53,958 nucleotides of DNA from a virus. The notes under the pieces were generated by a model. It made no database searches. It saw only the letters and a program-made list of their open reading frames with translations, and was not told the origin of the DNA. Position numbers and translations under genes: made by a program. Shown one piece after another: positions 1 through 7,957 of the stretch; position 1 is the stretch's first letter; each line of letters starts with the position of its first letter. Location of the stretch: positions 1-53,958 of IMG/VR virus record IMGVR_UViG_3300008448_000114. The stretch is one strand, 5' to 3'.

Positions 1-735
1 TGTTGTAGCAGTGACAGTAATAAGGTTTGTAGCACCTGCTGATAGAGATGCTGAAGTGGATGTACAAGTTACAGTTACACCTGCTGTGTTGAAGTTGAAA
101 GAACCTCCTGCTGCAAGTGCTGCTGTGCCTGGTTGGTAGAGTTCGAGTTCAGTGATAAGTATATTCCCAGCTCCTCCGTTTAATGTTATATTTATTCTAT
201 AATATCTATATGATGTTGTATTTCCTATAGAACCGCTTGAATAAGAACTACCTACCCCTATAGCAGATGGGAGTGTTACAGTATGAAGCGTTGTCCAAGT
301 AGTATTATTAGCACTTCCTTCTAATGTCCAGTTTCGGGGATTTTGAGTTTGATTATTAGAGCCAAATATTGTATAAGCGTCTATTATAACACTTGCTCCA
401 AAATCCATAGATAGCCATGCAGGTGTTGTTGTTGAAGCCCAAAAATTACTTGAAGATGCATAATTTCTATCAAAAGCATTCCAAGGAGATGCGCCTGTAC
501 TCGCAGCAGCAACATACGGACTTGGAGCATTATTAGCTGTCATAGCAGGTGTAGCAATATCCCTTGCTCTTGCAGTGTTATTCATGCTAATATAAGTAGC
601 ATCAGCCACCATATTAACATTAAAGCCATTAGTAAATACAGAGTCAGCAGATGTAGGTAAGCCTAATGTTGCCCCATCATTCCATGTACTCACGTTGTTA
701 TTATCTCCCGATGCTATTGCCCATCTAACTGCCAT
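1..735 (-). CDS. Tail fibre/adhesin with discoidin-like domain (3' end outside window)
   Basis: An open frame runs from the ATG at 735 to the left edge, giving 245 residues with no stop, so the C-terminus is missing. Residues about 80-205 read as an F5/8 type C (discoidin, CBM32-like) domain: an N-terminal segment with a WNAFD motif, a central PAWLSMDFG strand, a WTLEGSANNTTW strand and a closing YRYYRINIT strand followed by ITELELY. Such domains bind glycans, so a receptor-binding tail protein is the natural inference. The start shares its A with the stop of the upstream gene (TAATG), so translation is probably coupled. It is the last visible gene of a run of fibre genes. The exact ligand cannot be inferred. 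Confidence 0.8.
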   Translation of the reverse strand, partial: MAVRWAIASGDNNNVSTWNDGATLGLPTSADSVFTNGFNVNMVADATYISMNNTARARDIATPAMTANNAPSPYVAAASTGASPWNAFDRNYASSSNFWASTTTPAWLSMDFGASVIIDAYTIFGSNNQTQNPRNWTLEGSANNTTWTTLHTVTLPSAIGVGSSYSSGSIGNTTSYRYYRINITLNGGAGNILITELELYQPGTAALAAGGSFNFNTAGVTVTCTSTSASLSAGATNLITVTATT

Positions 736-1037
736 TAGCTATATGTATGAGTTAAATAATTTGTCCAATCTACACCCCCAGCAGGCTGTGCTGTTGCTGT
801 TGCACTAACACTACCATCTGCTGCTATTGTAAGCCTTGTAATAGTCCACACCGTAGCAGCCTCACTACTTCCTACAAGAGCAACACCACAGTATAAATAC
901 ACACCACTCGCAGCAAACCTCCTTATTGTATTGTAAGGATTGTAAGCATCCCAAGCATAACCATTCCACTTCCAAGATGTTCCTGAAGAAGTGTACACCT
1001 GATTAAGCGTTGGACTGGATGGAAAATCTAATGCCAT
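735..1037 (-). CDS. Small tail fibre-associated protein, 100 aa
   Basis: This short protein begins with a motif often seen in phage fibre proteins (hydrophobic start, then SSGTSWKWNGYAW), which forms a small beta element. The rest is Ala/Thr/Ser-rich with a repeating polar beta pattern (VWTITRLTIAADGSVSATA). There is no signal peptide or membrane segment. Its start and stop both overlap neighbours by one base in TAATG form, placing it in the coupled fibre operon. A structural or fibre-tip accessory role is inferred from context and composition; I do not recognise a named family. Confidence 0.7.
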   Translation of the reverse strand: MALDFPSSPTLNQVYTSSGTSWKWNGYAWDAYNPYNTIRRFAASGVYLYCGVALVGSSEAATVWTITRLTIAADGSVSATATAQPAGGVDWTNYLTHTYS

Positions 1038-1579
1038 TAAATATCTATTTGATAAGCGTTAATGAATATATCATCCACCTCACTATCTGTTAATCCTAAC
1101 ACCGCCTGAATCATACTCACTGTAGGACTTGTTCTTTCGATGTTATTAGAATAATCCCAAGCGTATTGAGCCTTAATCTTAAACTCCTGTTCTGCTTGTG
1201 TGCTGTCAGGAAGAGCATTAATAGCTGCTGTAACATTAGCCTCAAGTCCTTGAATAGCTAACTGCGCTCTCAGCTGCCACCTTGTAACCCTAACAGGAAC
1301 ACCATCCACAACATCCTGAACAAGAGGGAAAACAAGCTTACTCTTTGCATAGTTGTCTATGTTTAGGGAGAGGAGGACATTTAATAGATGCAGTCTTTCA
1401 TCCTCAATAAGAGCTGTTTCTCCTGTTGTTTCAAGGTCTGATGCTATCCTTGCTTCGAGCAAAGGTTTGTCAGATGACACTCTTGAATAGAGAATATCGC
1501 TGATGTATTTAGCAGCCTTCTCTGTTGTCAGATAGGGTTTGCTGTCTTTCTCAATGTAAAAGTCAAAGTTGTATGTCAT
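1037..1579 (-). CDS. Tail-associated helical protein, 180 aa
   Basis: The second half has a pattern common in proteins encoded at the end of phage tail modules: a helical segment (RWQLRAQLAIQGLEANV), an AINALPD turn, an acidic helix, then an ERTSPTV segment and a final helix reading LGLTDSEVDDIFINA. In related phages such proteins sit beside tail fibres and are thought to help fibre assembly or attachment. The N-terminal half is mixed charged helix. It starts one base after the stop of the 313-residue fibre protein upstream and overlaps the next gene by TAATG. The role is inferred; the gene itself is certain. Confidence 0.75.
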   Translation of the reverse strand: MTYNFDFYIEKDSKPYLTTEKAAKYISDILYSRVSSDKPLLEARIASDLETTGETALIEDERLHLLNVLLSLNIDNYAKSKLVFPLVQDVVDGVPVRVTRWQLRAQLAIQGLEANVTAAINALPDSTQAEQEFKIKAQYAWDYSNNIERTSPTVSMIQAVLGLTDSEVDDIFINAYQIDI

Positions 1580-1580
1580 G

Positions 1581-2522
1581 TTAATAAATTCTATAGTAGT
1601 TATTTATGTTTTTTTCAATGCTTGTTCGTTTTAATGACTGGTCAGAACCATAAATGATAAGTTCAGCTATACGGCCATTCAATTGATAACTTCCTGCAAT
1701 AGGAGAAGGATTCCCTCTTAAATTACCTATCGCTAAACCATTCAATCCATTAGTTCCTGCATTACCACTTGCATAAGATTGGCCATTAATATGTATAGAT
1801 GAAGATGCACCATTATGCAAAGTAGAAAATAAATTAGGATTTGTATTGCCAGATGTTGTACCATATAATGCAGTACCTGTGCCAATACCCCATCTATTGT
1901 TTGGAAGTTCATTTGTTCCAGAGTAAAGCAATATTGATTCAGTATTATTATATGAATCATAATAAACTCCTGCAAGTGCAGTTGTTACGTTATCTTTTCT
2001 ACCGTATGTAAATGCGCTTATAGGTTGTGATATAGTTGTAAAATTAGATATTAACCTCCAATTTAATTGATTAAAAATAATCGCTTTTTCAGCTGTAGCA
2101 GTTGCATCAATCGTAGCAAATTCAAAATTCAACGCCATTAATAAAGGCTGACTTGCCGCAGTTGATTGAGTTGCATTCCTCCCGTTCCCAGATTGGTCAT
2201 ACCATGTTACAACAAAAGCCCCAGCACCACTACCAGTAAATCTTTCAACTTCATTTGTATCTACATAATTATTAACAAATCCAATATCAGTTTCTGCATT
2301 ATCTGAACTACGTCTAATTCTTATGCAACTGCCATTATAAGATGTTCTTAACTTACGTAAAGAATAAGCAGCAGCAGCTCCTGGGAATAAATCCAATATT
2401 AACGGATTCAATCTTTTAGTTTCATTTGAAACAGCACCATTACCCACACCACTATTAACACCGTTATACACACCGTTAACAGTACCTAATTCTAATCCAC
2501 TATATAGTCCGTTTGCATTCAT
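1581..2522 (-). CDS. Tail protein with arabinofuranosidase-B-like/lectin-type domain
   Basis: Residues 1-35 contain a degenerate Gly/Asn repeat (GLYSG, GVYNG, GVGNG). Residues about 45-135 match the pattern of the arabinofuranosidase B catalytic-like domain that recurs in phage structural proteins: AAYSLRKL, SYNGSCIRIRRSSDN, ETDIGF, then TWYDQSGNGRNATQ. Residues about 140-310 look like a concanavalin A/LamG-type beta sandwich ending in NGRIAELIIYG. In phages this combination usually marks a carbohydrate-binding virion protein, and enzymatic activity is not assured. It overlaps its upstream neighbour by TAATG. Confidence is high for a virion role and moderate for the fold. Confidence 0.8.
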   Translation of the reverse strand: MNANGLYSGLELGTVNGVYNGVNSGVGNGAVSNETKRLNPLILDLFPGAAAAYSLRKLRTSYNGSCIRIRRSSDNAETDIGFVNNYVDTNEVERFTGSGAGAFVVTWYDQSGNGRNATQSTAASQPLLMALNFEFATIDATATAEKAIIFNQLNWRLISNFTTISQPISAFTYGRKDNVTTALAGVYYDSYNNTESILLYSGTNELPNNRWGIGTGTALYGTTSGNTNPNLFSTLHNGASSSIHINGQSYASGNAGTNGLNGLAIGNLRGNPSPIAGSYQLNGRIAELIIYGSDQSLKRTSIEKNINNYYRIY

Positions 2523-2980
2523 TATGGAGCTAAATAATCTAATGCCATTGCCTGAATAAAGCAGGAAGTAGATGCTGACAAGTTTGCTAATGTTGTCGCT
2601 CTAAGCACATCCCCTGCCAACAAAGGTATGTACTGCCTTCCTGTATTATCCAAAGGAAGTCCTGGAATATTCGTGCCATTCAAGAAATCCACCGCAAACC
2701 TCGCAGCAAACGTGTTACCACTTGAAACAGGTACGTTCACAAGACCCAAAGGAACTACCGTACTACCACCTCTTAAAATGTAAAGAAACACGTTCACAGT
2801 AACTGTATCATTGGTAGTGGCTGTAAGAGCAATAACCCTTGTGCCATACGTTCCTGCTGTCTCTATTGTTGTTCCGTTAGTATTGCTGCCAAGCGTACCT
2901 ATTGTTGTGCCTGTAAGCACCGCAAAACCTGCTGCCGGCTGATTTGCCACTCTAACTAATGAACCTGAAGGTAAAGCCAT
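2522..2980 (-). CDS. Small beta-rich virion protein, 152 aa
   Basis: The sequence is almost entirely short alternating strands rich in Thr, Val, Gly and Asn, with few charges. This is the profile of a small jelly-roll or Ig-like structural protein. There is no signal peptide. The start lies four bases after the stop of the 534-residue collagen-like fibre gene and the stop overlaps the next start by TAATG, so it is translated within the fibre operon. I do not recognise a named family. A fibre-decorating or adaptor role is inferred only from position. Confidence 0.7.
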   Translation of the reverse strand: MALPSGSLVRVANQPAAGFAVLTGTTIGTLGSNTNGTTIETAGTYGTRVIALTATTNDTVTVNVFLYILRGGSTVVPLGLVNVPVSSGNTFAARFAVDFLNGTNIPGLPLDNTGRQYIPLLAGDVLRATTLANLSASTSCFIQAMALDYLAP

Positions 2981-2984
2981 AATA

Positions 2985-4589
2985 TTAAAAATTAAATAGT
3001 ATTCTTTGATTAACCATTATCGCATAATCCACATCATCCGCAAAGCTATCCAAATTAGTTTTAACTAAGTTATTTGTAGGATATTTTGTTGACGAATTGT
3101 CTAATGTTACATTCTCCTTATTAGCCACATTCTCAGGTGTGAATCCAAGTTCTGTAACTACCGTTGTAGCACTTATAGTACTACCATTACCTTTCAGAAG
3201 TCCTGTAAAGGTAGTAGCAGTTGAGCCATTAACCACATTCGTACCGTTAGCACCTTGTGGACCTTGTGGCCCTAATGGCAATGTCTCCTGAGTCCATTGA
3301 TACGTGTTACCATCGTAGTAGTACGTGTACTGAATCCCGGTGTCAGAATGAAACCACAAAGAGCCAATGGGTATGCTACTCGTTCCTGTTCCTGTCGGAG
3401 TAGTATTCTGATTGTAAGTTCTCGGAGGGGTATATCCTAAAATAGTAGTAACGCTACGAGGCTTCCAAAGATTCGGACTACCCGTAACATAAGTCAATAC
3501 ATCATTATTTACGGGAGCAGTAGATATAAGGTCTATGTCGTGAATCTCATCGAGCTCATAACCGTTTTGGCATCTAACAAATATCTGCCCGTTTCCTGCG
3601 TTTGCTCGCTCTACTATGCCAACGTACACAAGATGATTCGGGGCATAAGGCTTAACCTTTGTGTAAGTTCCCGGAGTTGAGCCAAGATAAAGCGTATCTC
3701 CTGCATTATAAGCGCCTAAGTTAAGATTCTGTATAACACCTTGAGTGATAATAAAACCTGTTCCGTTAGGGGCTATTGAAGAACTGTACACAAGACCTAT
3801 CGTCTTTGCAGATGTAGGGTCTCCTAAGTTACTGGCTAACTTAACAGACATCCTATCCCCTGCTGCACCAAAAGCATAAACTACCTGACCTTTAGTTATT
3901 GTCACAGAATCATCATTCGTAACAAAGGCAAACATCTGATTAGGAGCAATACCTAATACCTGAAAGTTTGTCCCGTCGTAGATGATAATCATCTCCTGAC
4001 CAGCCTGAATATCTCCACCAACCAAAGTTGACGACACGTTCTTTACAAGCGTCTTAGCACCTAACCCATTTATGTTAATAGTACAAGCACCTGTGTTAGC
4101 ATTTACAAACTTTATAACATAGGTATCATTGGTAACATATCCTGTTACATTTGCTATTGTTGTAGTATATGTATCTGTTCCTGATGTAATACCAGATGCT
4201 AGACCAACAGATGTAGAGCTTAAAGTTCCGGCAGTAAGAGAAAGCCCAGTACCTATTGACAGCTCCTCTATGTCGCCAACCCCGGCAGTACTTCTACCCA
4301 ACAACTTGTTGGTATTCATTTGAGCCTCTTGAACCGTAGTTCCATTACCTGCAAGGATTCCCGTAATATTAGTTGACGTAGATGTAGAAACCGTATTAGG
4401 GCCAGCAGCGCCAGCAGGTCCAGTAGGTCCAGGGATGCCTTGAGAAGCAGCGATACTTACATTTGTAACATCGCTATCTACGATGACATTCATCTGTACC
4501 TTAGAGCCACCTGATATGATTACTTCAGCTGGCTCTTTTGAGCTTACTTCTATGAGCGGTTGTTGTCCTATGATTTCTACAAATGCCAT
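2985..4589 (-). CDS. Collagen-like tail fibre protein, 534 aa
   Basis: Two short collagen-type Gly-X-Y stretches are visible: GIPGPTGPAGAAGP near residue 52 and GPQGPQGANG near residue 440, typical of trimeric phage fibres. Between them are Thr/Gly/Asn-rich beta repeats, including an ILAGNGTTV and LLKGNGSTI pair. Near the C-terminus is the module FTPENVANKENV followed by YPTNNLVKTNLD, which recurs in the head-side fibre protein at 39419-40453. No enzymatic domain or chaperone domain is evident. The gene is coupled to its upstream neighbour by TAATG. The role as a tail fibre is well supported by composition and position; the receptor is unknown. Confidence 0.85.
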   Translation of the reverse strand: MAFVEIIGQQPLIEVSSKEPAEVIISGGSKVQMNVIVDSDVTNVSIAASQGIPGPTGPAGAAGPNTVSTSTSTNITGILAGNGTTVQEAQMNTNKLLGRSTAGVGDIEELSIGTGLSLTAGTLSSTSVGLASGITSGTDTYTTTIANVTGYVTNDTYVIKFVNANTGACTININGLGAKTLVKNVSSTLVGGDIQAGQEMIIIYDGTNFQVLGIAPNQMFAFVTNDDSVTITKGQVVYAFGAAGDRMSVKLASNLGDPTSAKTIGLVYSSSIAPNGTGFIITQGVIQNLNLGAYNAGDTLYLGSTPGTYTKVKPYAPNHLVYVGIVERANAGNGQIFVRCQNGYELDEIHDIDLISTAPVNNDVLTYVTGSPNLWKPRSVTTILGYTPPRTYNQNTTPTGTGTSSIPIGSLWFHSDTGIQYTYYYDGNTYQWTQETLPLGPQGPQGANGTNVVNGSTATTFTGLLKGNGSTISATTVVTELGFTPENVANKENVTLDNSSTKYPTNNLVKTNLDSFADDVDYAIMVNQRILFNF

Positions 4590-4975
4590 TAAGGTATAGT
4601 TATTTCTTTTTGTACTTTAAACTTGCCTCCAATCAGCGTCTTTCTAAGGCCGCTTGCAAAAGTGCATTGCAGGTCGTAGAAGTACGTATCAATGGTAAAC
4701 GTAGGAGAGCTTGGAATATAATTAAATGTAACAATATTTGAAGATACAGTAAATCCTGCCCCTGGTTGTAATGTGGCGATAAGAGCATCCGCTTCGTTTC
4801 TAATGTGCATAAGTAGCGTAGCTCCTGTAAAGTTAAGAGGCTTTTGGTCAGCATCTTTAAATGTTACAACAGCATCAAAAGTATCTCCTTTCAGTACCGT
4901 AAAGTTTACGTCTGCCTTTATTACGTTAGAAACCTCTGTTGGTTTAGTCGTTGTAGTATCGTTGCAATTTGACAT
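4589..4975 (-). CDS. Baseplate/fibre-base Ig-like protein, 128 aa
   Basis: The protein has the layout of the N-terminal domain found in phage baseplate upper (BppU-type) and related fibre-anchoring proteins: KGDTFDAVVTFKDADQKPLNFTGAT, a strand LLMHIRNEADA, a PGAGFTV turn, then YFYDLQCTFASG and a final GGKFKVQKEI strand. This fold typically tethers a fibre to the tail. The first 20 residues are Thr/Asn-rich and probably disordered. It sits between the large adhesin upstream and the collagen-like fibre downstream, overlapping the latter by TAATG. Family assignment is by motif only. Confidence 0.75.
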   Translation of the reverse strand: MSNCNDTTTTKPTEVSNVIKADVNFTVLKGDTFDAVVTFKDADQKPLNFTGATLLMHIRNEADALIATLQPGAGFTVSSNIVTFNYIPSSPTFTIDTYFYDLQCTFASGLRKTLIGGKFKVQKEITIP

Positions 4976-4979
4976 ATTA

Positions 4980-6791
4980 TTAGTTTAATTTAACCCATGT
5001 TGAGCCATCATATCCCCACCAACCCTTTGATGTTATTGTAGCTCCGCTTCCATCTGTAGAGTATATCATCAACCCCTCTGCCGGACTTCCAATCAACTCT
5101 GCCTGAGCACCTGTCATTCTCGGCGGAAGAAACCCTTTTGTTGTAGATGATATATTTACTATAGCAGATGAGTTATCCGTAGGTGTACCTACCAAAAGAT
5201 TACCATTTGGTGTAACTCTTGCTCTTTCTGTTAGAGTTTGTAATGTAGTTCCTGCTGTAGTGGTATCCGATGTTCTGAATATAACCGAACCACCTAGCCC
5301 CTGACCAGTACCCCTACCTGCATTGATAGTAAAATTACTACCTATCGTATCGACAGCAGTAGGATACCCAGAAGGAGCAAAAAAGCTTATATTGCTAAGG
5401 TCTGGTTTGCGAACTCTATTTCCGCCTCCAAAATAATAATCCTTTACATATCCATTGCTAAAATTTCCTCCACCAATAAAAGCGTATTGAGTAGTAAGTC
5501 CTAATAGTGCAGTGTCGGCTTTATTACTCTCATGGCCTCCTGCTATGAGTTGTATGGAACGAGATGTGTTAGAAGGAAGATTTCCCCATCCGTCACTTGA
5601 GCCTATCATTGTATTGAAAGAAGAAGTAATACTCGTTCCTGTATTATTCCCAACAAAAGTATTCCCATTTCCTGAAATTAAGTTATTGCCAGTTCCTCTT
5701 CCTATTAATACGTTTTCAAAACCAGTAAGGTTTGAAAAAATTGCAGTAGGGTTAATAATAACATTTCTTGCCCCTAAGTTAGAAGGCAAACTCAAAGCAT
5801 TTCCAGCCCAAACAAGGCTACCATCGCCGCTATTTTGATTGATTATAACAGCTGCATTTGAAGGACTTGACGGAGCTAATCTTAATATGCCATTAACCCT
5901 TGTATTACCATTCACATTAAATACATTAGCGCTGTCAGGAGTTCCACCTATGCTTACCCTTCCGTTTGAAAAGAACCTTGTAGTATCACTACCTCCGATT
6001 ATATTCAATCTCCTACTTGACAGATTAATATTAGTATTCTCTGTTAAAGAGCCCCCTAATTTAATAGTCTTATCAGTTGCCGTAAGTCCATTGGTCGCTA
6101 CTGAAATACCAATGCTGTCCTTTATAGACAGCGTAGTATCTGATGTAGAGAAGAATATGCTATCCACCCCGGGTCTTCTGAATATGGCTTCTATGCCATT
6201 TCCAGATATGGTAGGAAGGCTATCAAATGGAGGGTAATATACAAACCCAATCTTGATTCTATTATCACTTACGCTTGGACTAACCGGGTTTAATGCTTCT
6301 GTCCCAGGTATAACCACCGGACCGGATGCTTCTAAAGCAATAATATCTATCCTTCCGTTAGCGTTAGGCGTTTTAGTAACTCCAAGCAATAGCGATAGTA
6401 CCGAGCTGTAATATTGGCCTTTGATGTAATAGGTAGAGGCCTCTACGGTGAATCTATTTAGAGTAGCACTTCTTGTAAAGCCGCCACCTGTAATAACTTG
6501 AGTGAATTTATTCTCGGCAGCACCACCTATCCTCTGCCATCTTTTCCCTGTATAGTGCCACACCGTAGTGTCGTTAGCTTTAGTTACATGCACGATATAA
6601 CCCTTTTCTGGCCACGGAGTACCCGTGAGGGGGGCAGCAGGAGTATCTATCATAACAGGGATTGATAACCACTGCTCTGCAAGTACTCTTTTGGATGAGA
6701 TGCCTTGAGGACCACCAAGTACCATAGGAGGAACCTGAGCCGTAGCAAACACACATAAAAAGACCAATAAGAACGATAAAACAAACTTCAT
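4980..6791 (-). CDS. Trimeric adhesin-like fibre protein with signal peptide, 603 aa
   Basis: Residues 1-19 form a textbook signal peptide: Met-Lys start, a long hydrophobic core and an ATAQ cleavage site of the Bacteroidota type. This is unusual for a virion protein. Residues about 350-400 contain YadA-head-like repeats (NVLIGRGTGNN, NTFVGNNTGTS, NTMIGSSDG). The C-terminus carries the KGFLPPRMTGAQ and GSPAEGLMIYSTDG module common in Bacteroidota surface and fibre proteins, ending in GWWGYDGSTWVKLN. No S74 chaperone triad is obvious. Its place in the fibre operon suggests a virion fibre; alternatively it is exported and displayed on the infected cell. Domain reading is firm and localisation is open. 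Confidence 0.8.
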   Translation of the reverse strand: MKFVLSFLLVFLCVFATAQVPPMVLGGPQGISSKRVLAEQWLSIPVMIDTPAAPLTGTPWPEKGYIVHVTKANDTTVWHYTGKRWQRIGGAAENKFTQVITGGGFTRSATLNRFTVEASTYYIKGQYYSSVLSLLLGVTKTPNANGRIDIIALEASGPVVIPGTEALNPVSPSVSDNRIKIGFVYYPPFDSLPTISGNGIEAIFRRPGVDSIFFSTSDTTLSIKDSIGISVATNGLTATDKTIKLGGSLTENTNINLSSRRLNIIGGSDTTRFFSNGRVSIGGTPDSANVFNVNGNTRVNGILRLAPSSPSNAAVIINQNSGDGSLVWAGNALSLPSNLGARNVIINPTAIFSNLTGFENVLIGRGTGNNLISGNGNTFVGNNTGTSITSSFNTMIGSSDGWGNLPSNTSRSIQLIAGGHESNKADTALLGLTTQYAFIGGGNFSNGYVKDYYFGGGNRVRKPDLSNISFFAPSGYPTAVDTIGSNFTINAGRGTGQGLGGSVIFRTSDTTTAGTTLQTLTERARVTPNGNLLVGTPTDNSSAIVNISSTTKGFLPPRMTGAQAELIGSPAEGLMIYSTDGSGATITSKGWWGYDGSTWVKLN

Positions 6792-6792
6792 A

Positions 6793-7362
6793 TTAATAGA
6801 ATTGTATTACAAACTCATCACCAGCAACAACAGCATCTCCTACTCCTGTAAGGAAGATAGAGTTACCGCTTCTATACCAATCGTAGAAATTTATGCTGTT
6901 TCTAACTACCCTGTATCTAAACGCAGTAACCATACGAGCATCCGTAAATGATGTTACTCCGGCAGTGATGTCAACACCACCAACAAGCGTAATATCATCA
7001 GGAGGAGTGCTTCCGCTTCCTGGAGTACTTGGAACAACAGGAACACCTAAATAATCTGTATTAAGTCCTACATATACATTACTTCCGGTATTGTACATAG
7101 GCACTTGCTTGCCAAAGTCGTACAGAGACAGCCTACTAACGAGAAGCGATACTACCGCAGCTAAATTAGTAGCTGTTACGCTATTCGATGTATATACAAA
7201 AGAAACGGCCTTTTTGAGGCAGTATATCAAGACCTTCTCATCCTCGTATGAGCTATCCTCCTCAAAGAAGCGCTCATCGGTGGATTTAGTTCCGAGCTTG
7301 TAGAGGGTTTTGTTAGCCCTGCTAATCCATAACTCTATTTCGGTTTGACTATACTTGGGCAT
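6793..7362 (-). CDS. Tail structural protein, 189 aa
   Basis: The N-terminal 90 residues are helical and charged (WISRANKTLYKLG, EDEKVLIYCLKKAVSFVY). After a Pro/Gly/Ser linker near residue 115 (PSTPGSGSTPP) a beta domain follows, with GGVDITAGVTSFTDARM and VVRNSINFYDWYRSGNSI, ending VIQFY. This two-part shape, with a helical anchor and a small beta tip, fits a tail connector or short fibre, but I do not recognise a named family. It overlaps its upstream gene by TAATG and is followed one base later by the adhesin-like gene. Confidence 0.7.
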   Translation of the reverse strand: MPKYSQTEIELWISRANKTLYKLGTKSTDERFFEEDSSYEDEKVLIYCLKKAVSFVYTSNSVTATNLAAVVSLLVSRLSLYDFGKQVPMYNTGSNVYVGLNTDYLGVPVVPSTPGSGSTPPDDITLVGGVDITAGVTSFTDARMVTAFRYRVVRNSINFYDWYRSGNSIFLTGVGDAVVAGDEFVIQFY

Positions 7363-7874
7363 TATAATCCGTCGTTATCGGTGATGAATTTGATTCTGTC
7401 AATAGCGTTCTGGGCATTCAGCACATCGGTATCTACTGCTGCGTTATTAGCCGCTTCTATATCCAAAAGTATCCTCATGCTATCCTTTAAGTATTCTGTA
7501 CTTACAAGGAGAGATGGCTCGATGACCATTTTATTCTGACGCTCGAAGAAAGCCACCTTAGAGTAGCAGGTTAGTGCTACCACCTTGCTGGCAGTATATA
7601 CGCTTCCTACTACCACCGAAGCAGGAGTAATCTCCATATTTACCTTAAATCCATAATCTTGGTCTATGCCGGTGATGGTAATTACATCAGTAGGATAGGT
7701 GGCGTATGAGAAATCTACTGTTTTATACAGCGTTCCGTCTGCTTTATACATGTATAAGTAACGGCTTGTCATAGCCGCCTTTGTTTCGGGAGCTGAATAG
7801 TTGGTAGTATCTGTTACCTGAAAGGTAGTACAGTCCGAACTTTGGGATGCTGTAAATGACGCTGTTATTGGCAT
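7362..7874 (-). CDS. Tail structural protein, first gene of the fibre operon, 170 aa
   Basis: The ATG at 7874 is preferred over an in-frame upstream start because it follows an A-rich leader and lies about 15 bases after a TATTTTTG promoter-like element (7890-7897). The product starts MPITASFTASQSS and has a beta-rich first half (TTFQVTDTTNYS, RYLYMYKADGTL) and a helical second half (TEYLKDSMRILLDIEAANNAA). No known enzymatic motif is present. As the first gene after a terminator it probably opens the fibre transcription unit. Its stop overlaps the next start by TAATG. The function is unknown. Confidence 0.75.
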   Translation of the reverse strand: MPITASFTASQSSDCTTFQVTDTTNYSAPETKAAMTSRYLYMYKADGTLYKTVDFSYATYPTDVITITGIDQDYGFKVNMEITPASVVVGSVYTASKVVALTCYSKVAFFERQNKMVIEPSLLVSTEYLKDSMRILLDIEAANNAAVDTDVLNAQNAIDRIKFITDNDGL

Positions 7875-7889
7875 CTTATATCTTTTTAA

Positions 7890-7926
7890 CAAAAATAGTT
7901 AATAGCCTCCATAAAAAGAGGCTATT
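7890..7926 (-). terminator. Terminator fused to a TAnnTTTG promoter element
   Basis: Reading leftwards, AATAGCCTC pairs perfectly with GAGGCTATT (9 bp, 7901-7926) just after the stop of the giant gene. The following U-rich run contains TATTTTTG (7897-7890), which matches the Bacteroidota -7 box TAnnTTTG. So the end of one transcript and the start of the fibre operon share the same few bases. The hairpin is clear; promoter activity is inferred. Confidence 0.7.
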
Positions 7927-7957
7927 TATATAAACACTTTCTATTACTGACCCATGT

